A stretch of 64,000 bases of DNA from Sediminibacterium sp. (GCA_007280515.1 QYPL01000005.1:1-64000); one strand, 5' to 3'; shown: positions 17,764-28,149, counted from the first letter of the stretch. Translations and numbers: made by a program. The notes: generated from the sequence alone by a model not told the origin.

Positions 17764-18108
17764 ATGTATCTTATCCAAAATCAAAACAAAGAAACGGTTG
17801 CTTATATTCAAAATATGATGATATTGGATGTGGCGCAAGAAAAAGTGATTGGCATTTTAATTGGAGATTGTTTTTTTGGCAAAAATAACAAAGTAGTGGG
17901 TAAGATATTTCATCAAACCGCCTATTTATTAAATGGAGAAATCGTGGGCAAGGTGGAGTTGGATAAAAGTTTTAAAAATACAGCCATTAAAAAAAGTTTA
18001 ATGGCGCAGGCCTGGGATATTCTTATGAATATTACAGAGCATACAGGTGCTTGGATAGTAGATACTAAAAAATGGAGTAAGACCGAGCTTATCAAACATT
18101 TGGAATAA
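17764..18108 (+). CDS. Small uncharacterised beta-rich protein
   Basis: 114 residues, no signal peptide or membrane helix. The N-terminal 70 residues are a run of short beta strands with recurring I/V-G pairs (IGILIGDCFFG, VVGKIFHQT, EIVGKVE), the kind of repeat seen in proteins named 4-fold beta flower in Bacteroidota. That resemblance is from memory and tentative. The C-terminal 40 residues look helical (KKSLMAQAWDILMNI). It lies 114 bases after the glycosyltransferase and may or may not belong to that operon. No function can be assigned. Confidence 0.6.
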   Translation: MYLIQNQNKETVAYIQNMMILDVAQEKVIGILIGDCFFGKNNKVVGKIFHQTAYLLNGEIVGKVELDKSFKNTAIKKSLMAQAWDILMNITEHTGAWIVDTKKWSKTELIKHLE

Positions 18109-18142
18109 GCCCATTGACAAGTATTAGTTAACTTGAAAAGTT

Positions 18143-19411
18143 TTACTTTACCATACTTCCGTAAATGATTCTTTCAATTTTATTAGTTAGATCGCCGTGT
18201 GAATTAGGCGAATGCTGTGTCATTATTAGTACAACTAAATTATCTACTGGGTCGGCCCAGTAATTAGTTCCATAATATCCTCCCCAAGAAAAAGAGCCCT
18301 TATTTCTTGAGTTTAAACGAGCCGATTTTTCAGAAGTAATAGAAAAGCCTAAACTAAAATCATCATTGCCATTAGTTTTATAATCCATTTGTGGACTTAC
18401 CATAATAGCTGCAGTTCTAGGTGCTATAATTTGTTTGCCATTGTATTTACCTCCATTCAATATCATTTGTAAAAAGATAGCATAATCATAAGCTGTAGAA
18501 GACAAACCAGCCCCTCCTGAAAAATAAGTTTTAGTAACTAATGGATAATTAGGATTTAAATTTCTAAAACTGGGTCCCCATTCTATAATTTGGTTAGCTT
18601 CATTTTCTGTATACACCGTTGGCATTCTACTAGCTTTAGAAGCGGGTACATTAAAGTAAGTATCCTTCATGCCCAATGGGTCAAATATATTTTTTTGAAA
18701 ATAATTTTCTAAGGTGGTACCGCTTACAATTTCAACAATACAACCTAGTAGGTCGGTATTAAGACCATATGTAAATTTCTCTCCAGGTTGATGCACCAAT
18801 GGAAGTGATCCTAATTTTGTCATTTTATCCAATAAGGTTTCTTTGAACTTTCCAAGTCCTGAAGGCACGCCTGCCTTGGTATATATGGCACTCATATATT
18901 TAGAACCAATATCGGTATAGTCAATGCCAGAAGTATGGGTGAGTAAATCACGAATGGTTAATTCTCTTTTAGCAGAAATGGTAGTATAACTAGAATCGCT
19001 GGTATTAAAATCTTTTAAAACTTTTGGGTTTTTAAAACTTGGAATAAAATCTGAAACCTGCTGGTCTAAATTTATTTTTCCTCTTTCATACAATTGCATA
19101 ATGGCCAAACTAGTAATAGCCTTGGTTTGACTCATAATTCTATAAATAGCATTTTCGTACATAGGCGTTTTACTTGCTTCGTTAGCATAGCCAAAACCTT
19201 TATGGTAGACTACTTTATTGTCTTTAACTACAATTACAGTAGAACCTACTAGCCAATGGTTACTTACATATTTATTTACTTCAGCATCTATCAAGGCTAA
19301 TTTTGAATAATCAAAACTTGCACTTTTAACGGTTTGATAAGAAAGTACTTGACTAAAAGAGTTAAGCGCAACTATAATTGTGATAGCAACTAATAATAAT
19401 TTTTTATTCAT
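18143..19411 (-). CDS. Secreted serine hydrolase (class C beta-lactamase-like)
   Basis: I take the ATG at 19409-19411 as start because it is followed by a clean signal peptide (MNKKLLLVAITIIVALNSFSQ). An upstream in-frame ATG at 19462 would add 17 residues (MKKYFISEYLRSKNFTP) and bury the signal. The mature enzyme has SxxK (MSQTKAIT), a YGLN motif corresponding to Y-x-N, and a GGAGLSSTAYDYA block. It is a penicillin-binding-protein/beta-lactamase fold hydrolase, probably a periplasmic esterase or peptidase, and a second copy of the family at 9.6 kb shows paralogy. No operon partner. Confidence 0.88.
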   Translation of the reverse strand: MNKKLLLVAITIIVALNSFSQVLSYQTVKSASFDYSKLALIDAEVNKYVSNHWLVGSTVIVVKDNKVVYHKGFGYANEASKTPMYENAIYRIMSQTKAITSLAIMQLYERGKINLDQQVSDFIPSFKNPKVLKDFNTSDSSYTTISAKRELTIRDLLTHTSGIDYTDIGSKYMSAIYTKAGVPSGLGKFKETLLDKMTKLGSLPLVHQPGEKFTYGLNTDLLGCIVEIVSGTTLENYFQKNIFDPLGMKDTYFNVPASKASRMPTVYTENEANQIIEWGPSFRNLNPNYPLVTKTYFSGGAGLSSTAYDYAIFLQMILNGGKYNGKQIIAPRTAAIMVSPQMDYKTNGNDDFSLGFSITSEKSARLNSRNKGSFSWGGYYGTNYWADPVDNLVVLIMTQHSPNSHGDLTNKIERIIYGSMVK

Positions 19412-19581
19412 AGGTGTAAAGTTTTTTGATCTTAAATATTCTGATATAAAGTATTTTTTCATTTTAGTAAGTTTATATTTTTAAATCTTTTTAAGATTTT
19501 ATTTTTTAAGGTATTAATCTTTTATATTTTATTCGTTTCTTTCTTTGCTAATATAAGATTTATTTAGGGCAGCAAACTTAG

Positions 19582-20544
19582 TTATTCATTTTTTGCTGGA
19601 AACCAGGTTCCAAATTTTGTAAGATCGACATTGCCGCCCGTTAAAATAATACCCACTTTTTTTCCTTTGAATAAATGAGCATTGCGCATAGCGGCTGCAA
19701 AAGGAACCACGCAGCTTGGTTCTACTATTATTTTCATTCTTTCATAAACCAAACGCAGTGCTGCAATAATTTCTTCTTCAGAAACTAGTAGTATATCTGT
19801 TACATGTTGTTTAATAATACCTAGTGTTTGTTCACTAAGGGTGGTTAGTAAACCATCTGCAATGGTATTTATAAAGGGCGCTTTTTCAACTTTCCCCGAT
19901 TTAATACTTAATACTGCATCTGCTGCCCCTTCTGGTTCTCCACCGTATACTTTTAAACCTGGTTTAAAAAATTGCGCGCCTAAACAAGTGCCTGAAAGTA
20001 AACCCCCACCACCCACAGGCGTAATAACTACATCAAGTGTGGGTACTTCTTCTATTAATTCTATAACACAAGTAGCTTGTCCGGTTATCACTCTGTAATC
20101 ATCATAAGGATGTATAAATTCAGCACCCGTTTCTGCTACTATTTTTTCTAAAGCTGCTTCTCTGGCTGCTTGATTGGATTCACAAATAATTACTTCTGCA
20201 CCATAACCTCTCACTGCATCTACTTTTACCTGAGGCGATGATTCTGGCATAACGATGTATGCTTTAATACCTAATGTTTTGGCAGCATAGGCCAAGGCTT
20301 GTGCATGATTGCCTGAAGAATGCGTGGCAATTCCATTTTTTAATTGTGCAGGACTTAAACTTAAAGTCGCATTCATGCCGCCTCTAATTTTAAAGGCCCC
20401 AATTTTTTGAAAGTTCTCACACTTAAAATAAAAATCAATGCCGGTTAATTCGTTAATACTTTTACTAGTAAGCACAGGTGTACGGTGAATATAGGGTTCA
20501 ATGGTTTTTGCTGCAAGTTCCACCGCTTCTTTGGTTATTTTCAT
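19582..20544 (-). CDS. Threonine/serine ammonia-lyase (PLP fold type II)
   Basis: 320 residues. A PLP enzyme that deaminates threonine or serine to the 2-oxo acid. The Schiff-base lysine is K52 in FKIRGG, the substrate loop SSGNHAQALA is near 76-85, and the phosphate-binding glycine loop GGGGLLSG is near 177-184. No C-terminal ACT regulatory domain, so it is the catabolic or serine-racemase-like short type rather than biosynthetic IlvA. Its start codon overlaps the stop of the upstream amidohydrolase gene by four bases (ATGA), so the two are translationally coupled. Racemase activity is a real alternative. Confidence 0.9.
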   Translation of the reverse strand: MKITKEAVELAAKTIEPYIHRTPVLTSKSINELTGIDFYFKCENFQKIGAFKIRGGMNATLSLSPAQLKNGIATHSSGNHAQALAYAAKTLGIKAYIVMPESSPQVKVDAVRGYGAEVIICESNQAAREAALEKIVAETGAEFIHPYDDYRVITGQATCVIELIEEVPTLDVVITPVGGGGLLSGTCLGAQFFKPGLKVYGGEPEGAADAVLSIKSGKVEKAPFINTIADGLLTTLSEQTLGIIKQHVTDILLVSEEEIIAALRLVYERMKIIVEPSCVVPFAAAMRNAHLFKGKKVGIILTGGNVDLTKFGTWFPAKNE

Positions 20545-21821
20545 TTTTCGTTTTTTATAATTTTTCCACCTATCATTACAAATTTTACTTTTTGTAATTC
20601 AGTAATATCTTTTAAGGGATCTCCTTTTACGGCAATGATATCGGCCCATTTTCCTATTTCAATAGAACCTATTTCTTTTTCTTTATGTAATAATTGGGCA
20701 TTCACAATAGTGCCGGCCTGTATGGCTTGCATAGGGGTCATACCAATTTTAATAAATTCTCCAAACTCTCTTGCAGAATAATCTGCGGGCCATCCAATGA
20801 AGTCGGTACCCACTCCAATTTTCACTCCTTTTTTTACAGCCAATCTTAATTTTTCATACATGCCCTCTCTTGAATCATTCGCAAGTGCAATGGCTTTTGC
20901 TAGGGCTTTACTATCGGCCAATTTTTCTTTAAAATATAAGTCAATGGTTAATGTGGGAATTAAATAAGTACCATATTGTACCATTAAGTCAATCGCTTCT
21001 TCATCCATATATGAACCATGTTCAATGCTTCGCACACCAGCTCTTACTGCTTGTTTTATGCCTTCATTGGCATGGGCATGCGCCATTACAGGCACACCTC
21101 TTCTGCCTGCTTCTTCCACCGCCATTTTTAATTCCTCTGGACTAAAATGTACATTTTGAGGATTATCTCCTGTGGTCATAAAAGCGCCCGTCATTAAAAT
21201 CTTTATCCAATCACTTCCATTTTTTATTTCATTGCGAATGGCTTTTCTAATTTCTTCTGGTCCGTCTACAATTAATCCGTCGGCTATTGTTTTTTGTTCA
21301 TAAGAAAGAAAATTAATATCACCCCCACCTCCAGTTACAGATAAATAATGTGCCGCTCCATAAATATGCGGGCCCATAAAAGTTCCTTTATTAATGGCGT
21401 TTCTAATTTCTAAATTGGCATAACCAACATCTTCGTCGCCTGCTACACGAAGGGTGGTCCATCCCGCTAAGGCTAAGTCTTGTACTGCCTTTAAGCCCGT
21501 AAGTGCTTTTGAAGCAGAAGAATTTTTTAAGTGTCCTATTTGATAATCGTCGGAGTTATTATTGGGATGCACATGGGCATCAATAAGGCCTGGTAAAATA
21601 GTGTAGTCGCCTAAATCAATGATAGAAAATGTTTTATCATATTTTGAAATATTTTCTTTTTTATCAATGGCAATAATTTTATTATCGGTGGTGACAATCA
21701 TTGAATTGGAAATCATTTTTCCTGTACCATCAATTATATTTTTTGCTAATAAAATATTTTTTTGTGCGATCACATTTTTTGTAAGCATCAAAATAAATAA
21801 GAAACCAATTATTTTTTTCAT
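20541..21821 (-). CDS. Secreted amidohydrolase (imidazolonepropionase-like)
   Basis: 426 residues with signal peptide ending near NVIAQ. A metal-dependent hydrolase of the amidohydrolase superfamily. The HVH metal motif is in GLIDAHVHPNNN, the metal-bridging Lys is probably in WIKILMTGAF, further His ligands are in MAHAHANEGI and SIEHGSY, and the catalytic Asp is in GVGTDFIG. Exported members of this type are commonly Xaa-Pro or aminoacyl-proline dipeptidases. The pairing with a threonine/serine lyase suggests peptide or amino-acid catabolism, where released hydroxy-amino acids could be deaminated; that link is inferred. Confidence 0.9.
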   Translation of the reverse strand: MKKIIGFLFILMLTKNVIAQKNILLAKNIIDGTGKMISNSMIVTTDNKIIAIDKKENISKYDKTFSIIDLGDYTILPGLIDAHVHPNNNSDDYQIGHLKNSSASKALTGLKAVQDLALAGWTTLRVAGDEDVGYANLEIRNAINKGTFMGPHIYGAAHYLSVTGGGGDINFLSYEQKTIADGLIVDGPEEIRKAIRNEIKNGSDWIKILMTGAFMTTGDNPQNVHFSPEELKMAVEEAGRRGVPVMAHAHANEGIKQAVRAGVRSIEHGSYMDEEAIDLMVQYGTYLIPTLTIDLYFKEKLADSKALAKAIALANDSREGMYEKLRLAVKKGVKIGVGTDFIGWPADYSAREFGEFIKIGMTPMQAIQAGTIVNAQLLHKEKEIGSIEIGKWADIIAVKGDPLKDITELQKVKFVMIGGKIIKNEK

Positions 21822-21972
21822 AACTATTTTTTATAAAAGAGAAATTTCACTAGGGCACTCAATTTAAATAAAAAATAAGACTGTCGCTATTTCCTTTCTA
21901 AAGTTTTTGTATATTTAGTAAATTAATCATGCATTAACTCTATTAAAGCAAGTCCCTTAAATATTTTACCAT

Positions 21973-22794
21973 ATGTCTTCTTTATTAACGCCTCAACAAA
22001 TTGCAGCCTATCACAGAGATGGCTATATCATTGTTAAAAACTTTTGTTCCAAGCAAGAAGTAGACAGAATGTATTCCACTGCTTTACAGGATAAGGCTAT
22101 GGAGAAAAATGCCTTGGACTTAAACGATCAAAGAGGGAAGAAAACTAGGCTTTCTTTATGGTTCACTCCAGGCAACGATGTTTTTGGCTATTTAACTAGA
22201 TCTGAAAAAATGGTGGATTCGGTGGCCAATTTAATGGACAGTGAGGCGCCTGTCTGTCATTTTCATTCCAAACTCATGCAAAAAGAGCCTAAAGTGGGTG
22301 GGGCTTGGGAATGGCATCAAGATTATGGTTATTGGTATAAAAACCAGTTTATGTTTCCCGACCAGCTAGTAAGTGTAATGGTGGCACTTACTGCTGCCAA
22401 CAAAGAAAATGGATGTATTCAAGTTATAAAAGGCTCCCATAAATTGGGCAGGGTGAACCATGGTTTTGCAGGAGAACAAGTGGGTGCAGACCAAACCATG
22501 GTAGATAACGCATTGAAAACCATGGAATTAGTATATGTTGAAATTGAACCAGGGGATGCCCTATTCTTTCATAGTAATATACTACACCGCTCCGAAGCCA
22601 ACTTATCCAATAGCCCAAGATGGTCCATTATTTCTTGCTATAGTGCCCAGTCCAATTTAGCCTATAATGAAACCTCAACATCCTGGCATATGCCCATTGA
22701 AAAAGTACCCAATGAGGCCCTTTTAAATTGGGAATCGAGCTCTCTTTCGGCAGCCGATTTTCTTAAAAAAGAGAACGACCCGGCTTTAAAATAA
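21973..22794 (+). CDS. Phytanoyl-CoA dioxygenase (PhyH) family protein
   Basis: 273 residues. A cupin-fold Fe(II)/2-oxoglutarate dioxygenase. The iron triad is H115-x-D117 (WEWHQDYGYWY) and H205 (ILHRSE), with R206 next to it; the PGDALFFHSN strand precedes the distal histidine. The substrate is not deducible; bacterial PhyH proteins hydroxylate varied small molecules. It stands alone, 211 bases before SusC on the same strand but probably separately transcribed, as a distinct promoter lies before SusC. Confidence 0.9.
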   Translation: MSSLLTPQQIAAYHRDGYIIVKNFCSKQEVDRMYSTALQDKAMEKNALDLNDQRGKKTRLSLWFTPGNDVFGYLTRSEKMVDSVANLMDSEAPVCHFHSKLMQKEPKVGGAWEWHQDYGYWYKNQFMFPDQLVSVMVALTAANKENGCIQVIKGSHKLGRVNHGFAGEQVGADQTMVDNALKTMELVYVEIEPGDALFFHSNILHRSEANLSNSPRWSIISCYSAQSNLAYNETSTSWHMPIEKVPNEALLNWESSSLSAADFLKKENDPALK

Positions 22795-22931
22795 GGAAAG
22801 TAACTAGCCTATATTACTATAATTTATTTTTTTACTACTTAAATTGTTGTAAATCAGTTTCTTATTCTAAATTTAGAGTATAGTCTATAGAAAAAAGAGA
22901 CTAATTTAAATATTACCAAATTGTTTGCTAT

Positions 22932-22960
22932 TTGTTAATTATTTATTAAATTTACATTTC
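22932..22960 (+). promoter_or_regulatory. Candidate Bacteroidota promoter of susC-susD
   Basis: TTG at 22932-22934, 18 bases of spacer, then TACATTTC at 22953-22960. This matches the Bacteroidota consensus (TTTG about -33, TAnnTTTG about -7) at all but the last base. It leaves a leader of about 40 bases before the susC ATG. Confidence 0.45.
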
Positions 22961-23005
22961 GATTTATATACTAAACAAGTTCTGTTAACAAAAATCAAAT
23001 AAAGT

Positions 23006-26000
23006 ATGAGAAAAAAAATCTTATGGAGTCTACTTGCTTCGTGCCTATTTATAGGAACTGCATTAGCCCAAAACCTTACCATTAATGGTAAAGTAACTGA
23101 TGAAAAAGGAGATCCAATATCTGGAGCTTCTGTTCAAGTAAAAGGTACAAGAACCGGTGCAACAGTTAACCCTGATGGATCGTTCACAGTGAAAGCAGCC
23201 AATGGCGCTTCATTAGTTATATCTGCTCTTGGATATGAATCAAAAACGGTAGCGGCTGCTGCAAACCTAACTGTAAAATTAGCTACTGATGTGAAATCAT
23301 TATCAGAGGTAGTTGTAACAGGTTCTGGTGTAGCAACAAGTAAAAGAAAATTAGGTATCTCTGTAGAGTCAATTACTGCAGACAAATTACCTGCTGCTCC
23401 TTCTGCTTCTATCGACCAAGCCTTGGTAGGTAAAATTCCAGGTGCGCAAATTGCTTCAGTATCTGGTAACCCAGGTGACCCAGTAAACATTGTCTTAAGA
23501 GGTATTAACACTGTACAAGGTGGTACTAAACCAATGATTTTATTAGATGGTATCGAGATTCGTTCTACAGATATCCAATCATTAGATTTAAGTAACGTAG
23601 AAAGAGTCGAGGTAGTACAAGGTGCTGCATCAGCTTCTATCTATGGTGCACAAGGTGCGAATGGTGTTATCCAAATTTTCTCTAAAAAAGGTAAAAGAGG
23701 TGCTACTCAAATTAACTTTTCATCTAGCTATGCTGTGAATGAATTGTTGAATATTGGTAACTTTAATAAATCTAAATTAAATCCTTATTTACATAATGCT
23801 GCTGGTGAATTAGTGGGAACTAGCGGTAATGTAATTGCAGTAGATCCTATTTTAGGAGTTGGTGCTAGTACTTCTTCTAAAAGTATCTCTTACCAATTTG
23901 GTGGTGCTGCTCGTTATGGTATCTTAAATAATGGAAACTATAACCATTATCCTTATACAGCTTCAGTGCCTTGGTATGATCACTTTGCTCAAATGTTCCA
24001 ACAAGGAAATACAAGGAACAATTCATTGAATATTTCTGGTGCTTCCGATAAATCAGATTATGCATTATCAATTTCTAATAACAAAACGAATACGGCTATT
24101 ATGACCGATGTCAATGGTTATTTAGAGCGTACTAACTTATCTGCAAATATTGGTACTGAATTATTCAAGAATTTTAAAGTTCGTTCAATTACTCAACTAG
24201 TTTACCAAAAAAATACAATGGCAGTAGGTTTAGGATTTGGTTCTGGTGGAACTGATGGTAACTCTTTAGGTACAAATGGTCAAGTGTATTCTTTCTTGAA
24301 TACTTCACCTTTCTTCGACTTAAAAGCAATTGGTGAAAATGGTCAAAGACCAGCTAACCAATATGGTCGTTTCTTAAGTGTAAACGGTTACAACCCTTTC
24401 TATCAAGCAACCCATCAAACTCCTCGTGAAGATAAAGTGGACATTATTCAAAACTTTGAAGCTACTTATAAAGTGAACAAGTTCGTTGATATTAAAGCTA
24501 ATTATGGTCTGAACTATAGAAGCTTTAACGACTATGTAATTTATCCAAACCAGTCAGAAGAAGAAAACGGAAGTTATTGGGAGTATTGGGCAGGTGGTGG
24601 AAATGATAACACAGGTCAAATAACTAGCTATGATTATAAAAGTACTTTCAAAAACTTTTTAAGTACTGTAAATATTAGAACCGATTTTGAAAAAGACTTT
24701 GGCTTCAAAATTCCTTTGACGACTAATACTTCATTTGGTTTTGACCACAGAAAACAAGACCAACATTATGTGGGTATGTATGGTAACTCATTACCATTAG
24801 CGCCTCCCATTAACTTTACTTCTACTCAAACGCAGGCAATCAATACCGACTATAGAGTACCTTTTGTTACCTATGGTTTCTTGGTGAACCAAAAGTTTGA
24901 TTATAGTAACTACTTAGGTTTAACGGCTGGTATTAGATCTGACTACTCATCAACATTTGGAGCAGGTTCTAAACCATTTACTTTCCCTCATGCCGATCTT
25001 TACTTCCTACCTTCTCAACTTGATTGGTGGAAAGGTAAATTACAAGCTATCGTTCCTTTATTCAAGTTAAGAGCTGCTTATGGTGAGGCAGGTATTCAAC
25101 CAGGTGCCTTCGATCGTTACCCTGTATTAAACCAACAAACTATTGGTAGCAATGTTACCTATGCATTCTCTAATCCTTCAAGAAACCCTAACTTAAATGT
25201 GGAGGTATCTAAAGAGACTGAATTTGGTACAGACTTTACATTAAATACAAATACTAATTCAAATTGGTTAAAGTCTATCAATGGATCATTTACTTATTGG
25301 AAAAGAAGTTCTGCTGATGTTATTTATAGCATTGCAGTTCCTTTATCAACTGGTGCAAGTGGTATCCTAGATAACGCTATTGATATGAGTTCACATGGTA
25401 CTCAGTTCTCATTAAATATGCCAATTTACTCTTCTAAGAATTTAAATTGGGATTTTACTACTAACTACGGAACGCAAGTTTCTATGATTGATGCTATCAA
25501 AGGTGGTGCAACTATTCCTTTGACTTCTTCTGCTGGTTCTACTAACGTTGTGTTAGTGGGTGGAAAGCCAATCGGACAAATCTTTGCTTATGCAACTGTT
25601 AGAAGCTTAGATCAAACACTTACTAATGGTACTCCTTATTTCACAGACGCTATGAAGGCTTCTGGAAGATATGTAGTAGTTGTAGATCCAGTTTATGGTG
25701 GTAATGTAGTAGTAGATACTGCTACTAAAGGTATCATGATGGGTTCTGAGCAATTACCATTAGGAGATCCTAGTCCTAAGTTCAATATGTCATTTATTAA
25801 TAACATCACTTACAAAGATTTCATCAACTTGAATTTCCAATTTGATTGGATCAATGGCGCTCATATATATAACCAAACTAAAGAGTGGATGTACCGTGAT
25901 GGTATTAGCAATGACTTTGATAAAGTAGTTAATATTCCTGGTTTCACTCCAGCTGCTTGGACTGCCTACCATGCTAGTTTCTACTATGCATTATGGGGTT

Positions 26001-26296
26001 CTACGCGTGGTGTAGGTAATAATGTAACTAAAGACTACTTCTTAGAAGACGCTTCTTTTGTAAGATTAAGAAACGTTTCTTTAAGTATTGATTTAGCGAA
26101 GACAAATACCTTCAAGAAATTTAGAAAACTACAATTAGTATTTACAGGACGTAATATCATGACTTGGACTAAGTATACTGGTATGGATCCTGAGATTAGT
26201 TCTGGTTCAGTTAACTCTTCTTTCGATAGAGGAATTGACCACAGTACTATACCCAATACTAAATCATATCAAATTGGTTTAAACATAGGTTTCTAA
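23006..26296 (+). CDS. susC: SusC/RagA family TonB-linked outer-membrane transporter
   Basis: 1096 residues. Signal peptide (to about LAQ22), a CarboxypepD_reg-like beta-sandwich (about 25-95, GKVTDEKGDPISGASVQVKG), the plug domain (about 105-230, with VRGINT-like and DGIEIRS motifs) and a 22-strand barrel ending in an aromatic-rich C-terminus (SYQIGLNIGF). With the SusD gene 25 bases downstream it forms the usual pedal-bin importer for glycans, peptides or other large nutrients. The downstream xylulokinase and xylose isomerase make a pentose or xylo-oligosaccharide a plausible cargo, but a terminator separates the units and no glycosidase is adjacent. Confidence 0.95.
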   Translation: MRKKILWSLLASCLFIGTALAQNLTINGKVTDEKGDPISGASVQVKGTRTGATVNPDGSFTVKAANGASLVISALGYESKTVAAAANLTVKLATDVKSLSEVVVTGSGVATSKRKLGISVESITADKLPAAPSASIDQALVGKIPGAQIASVSGNPGDPVNIVLRGINTVQGGTKPMILLDGIEIRSTDIQSLDLSNVERVEVVQGAASASIYGAQGANGVIQIFSKKGKRGATQINFSSSYAVNELLNIGNFNKSKLNPYLHNAAGELVGTSGNVIAVDPILGVGASTSSKSISYQFGGAARYGILNNGNYNHYPYTASVPWYDHFAQMFQQGNTRNNSLNISGASDKSDYALSISNNKTNTAIMTDVNGYLERTNLSANIGTELFKNFKVRSITQLVYQKNTMAVGLGFGSGGTDGNSLGTNGQVYSFLNTSPFFDLKAIGENGQRPANQYGRFLSVNGYNPFYQATHQTPREDKVDIIQNFEATYKVNKFVDIKANYGLNYRSFNDYVIYPNQSEEENGSYWEYWAGGGNDNTGQITSYDYKSTFKNFLSTVNIRTDFEKDFGFKIPLTTNTSFGFDHRKQDQHYVGMYGNSLPLAPPINFTSTQTQAINTDYRVPFVTYGFLVNQKFDYSNYLGLTAGIRSDYSSTFGAGSKPFTFPHADLYFLPSQLDWWKGKLQAIVPLFKLRAAYGEAGIQPGAFDRYPVLNQQTIGSNVTYAFSNPSRNPNLNVEVSKETEFGTDFTLNTNTNSNWLKSINGSFTYWKRSSADVIYSIAVPLSTGASGILDNAIDMSSHGTQFSLNMPIYSSKNLNWDFTTNYGTQVSMIDAIKGGATIPLTSSAGSTNVVLVGGKPIGQIFAYATVRSLDQTLTNGTPYFTDAMKASGRYVVVVDPVYGGNVVVDTATKGIMMGSEQLPLGDPSPKFNMSFINNITYKDFINLNFQFDWINGAHIYNQTKEWMYRDGISNDFDKVVNIPGFTPAAWTAYHASFYYALWGSTRGVGNNVTKDYFLEDASFVRLRNVSLSIDLAKTNTFKKFRKLQLVFTGRNIMTWTKYTGMDPEISSGSVNSSFDRGIDHSTIPNTKSYQIGLNIGF

Positions 26297-26321
26297 TCTA
26301 AAAAATAAAAAATTAATAGTC

Positions 26322-28022
26322 ATGAATAAAATAAAAATACTTTACTTAGGCTTTTTCGCAGCATTAGTCATGTTGTCGACTAGCTGTAAAAAAGATTTAG
26401 AAGTTGGTAATCCAAATTCGCCAACATTGGGTGGTAACGTTACCGAAGAGAATGGCTTAACAAAGCTAGCTCAAGGTGGTGTTTATTTAAATGGTTTAAG
26501 CTATGGTGATGGATGGCTAGGTGATAGCTACTTCTCTTTACCAAGAGGTTACCATGAGGAAATGGGAGATATTATTGGAGGTGGTGAAGGTTCTAACAAT
26601 CAAATCACTACACTTCCTTCTCCAGAGACAATTAAATTAAGCTCTACCGTAACTTTAACCAATCCTTCTCCAAACCCATCCATTATCCGCGCTTTTAATT
26701 CAAGAGCGGCTACAGCTCAAGGTAATAATGCCTTGATGTATGAGTGGATGAATATGTATGCAATGCAACAAGCTTGTAATAACGTTATTGCTTTAGCAGA
26801 CAAGGTTACATACACTGGCGATAAAGCCACTAAAATTGCTACTATTAAAGCTTGGTCTTATTTCTGGAAAGGATGGGCTTATGCTCAAATTGGAACAATG
26901 TATTATGCTGGTATCATTACTGATAGTGCAGGTATAACAAGTAATAATTATGTATCTCACGATGCGGTTATTGCACGTTCTAATTACTACTATGATTTAG
27001 CTGTAACTACTTTAGGGGCTGCTTCTAATACTGCAGAATATACTGCTACTTTAGGAAAATTAATTCCTGCATCTAGCCAAGTAGGTAATGGTCAAATTAT
27101 GACAAAAGAAATGTGGGCTAGAAACGTCAATACTTTAAAAGCACGTAACATTTTATTAAATAAAATGTCAACTTTTGTAAACGGAGTAGCTGGTGTTTCA
27201 ATTTCAAAAAATGCTTTCACTGGTGTAATGTCAACTGCCGATTGGAATACCGTTTTAACTTTAACAGCTAATGGTGTGAAGAGTTCTGACTATGTATTAA
27301 CTGGTCGTACTACAGATTTGAATAGCTGGTTTGGAATCTACGGCGGTACTGCTTCAGCCTTAACTACAAACAAAGCAAGTGGCGGTACTTTTAAAATTAG
27401 TGAGCGTTTTGTTCAAGAATTTGCTACTGGTGACAAGCGTAAGGAAAGTAACTTCAAAGAAGGTTACCAATTTACACATGGTTTTAGTTTTGGTACAAGA
27501 TGGAGTTTAAACCCAAGCTGGCAAACTACCGATTTACCAGGTGGTGGAACTATTGCAGGTGTTTACTCTTATGGTACTAAGAACGTAGGTAAATATGAAT
27601 TAATCATTGCTGCTAGCTACGAAGAGAATGCTATGATGCAAGCAGAAGCAAATATCCAATTGGGTAATATTGCTACTGGTTTAGGATTTATCGATGCTGT
27701 TAGAACCTACCAAGGTGCTGGCTTAGCTGCTGCAACTGCTCTAACCAAAGCAGACGCTTTAACTTTATTAACTAAAGAAAGAAGAGTTGCCTTAGCTTTC
27801 CGTGGATTATCTTTCTACGATGCAAGACGTTGGGGCTGGACTTATCCAATTGCTAACGGCGGCGGTCGTTACGGTTGTACAGTGTTTGATATTAAAGAAG
27901 TTGTTTGGACGAATGCAACTATTAACTACAACTACATGGACTACTGGGATGTACCTGGTGATGAGTTTGAATTAAACGCACCATCTGCCACTAGCGTAGC
28001 TATCAAGAATCCTAATTTCTAA
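26322..28022 (+). CDS. susD: SusD/RagB family nutrient-binding lipoprotein
   Basis: 566 residues. A lipobox with C22 (MLSTSCKKD) makes it a surface lipoprotein. The helical TPR-like SusD fold is indicated by the WAYAQIGTMYYAG-type helices and the C-terminal signature with ERRVALAFRGLSFYDARRWGW (the second half of about 480-505). It partners the SusC transporter immediately upstream; the pair captures and imports a nutrient across the outer membrane. Followed by a strong terminator, which ends the SusCD transcript. Confidence 0.94.
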   Translation: MNKIKILYLGFFAALVMLSTSCKKDLEVGNPNSPTLGGNVTEENGLTKLAQGGVYLNGLSYGDGWLGDSYFSLPRGYHEEMGDIIGGGEGSNNQITTLPSPETIKLSSTVTLTNPSPNPSIIRAFNSRAATAQGNNALMYEWMNMYAMQQACNNVIALADKVTYTGDKATKIATIKAWSYFWKGWAYAQIGTMYYAGIITDSAGITSNNYVSHDAVIARSNYYYDLAVTTLGAASNTAEYTATLGKLIPASSQVGNGQIMTKEMWARNVNTLKARNILLNKMSTFVNGVAGVSISKNAFTGVMSTADWNTVLTLTANGVKSSDYVLTGRTTDLNSWFGIYGGTASALTTNKASGGTFKISERFVQEFATGDKRKESNFKEGYQFTHGFSFGTRWSLNPSWQTTDLPGGGTIAGVYSYGTKNVGKYELIIAASYEENAMMQAEANIQLGNIATGLGFIDAVRTYQGAGLAAATALTKADALTLLTKERRVALAFRGLSFYDARRWGWTYPIANGGGRYGCTVFDIKEVVWTNATINYNYMDYWDVPGDEFELNAPSATSVAIKNPNF

Positions 28023-28045
28023 TTTAAGAATTTAGCATACTATAT

Positions 28046-28076
28046 AAACTGCCCCCAATTTGGGGGCAGTTTTTTT
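28046..28076 (+). terminator. Intrinsic terminator after susD
   Basis: Arms AAACTGCCCCC (28047-28057) and GGGGGCAGTTT (28062-28072) with a short AATT loop region, followed by a T-run to 28076. A very strong GC stem in AT-rich surroundings. Confidence 0.92.
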
Positions 28077-28149
28077 ATGCCTATTTTTTAAATTTATATG
28101 CCAAAAACAGGGAACTATTTCTTAGTTTTAGATAGTAAGCAAACCCTAT

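Noticed and set aside
28047..28072. The GC-rich dyad after susD as an operator for xylB
   Set aside because: The strong stem with immediate T-run and position after susD fit a terminator better.
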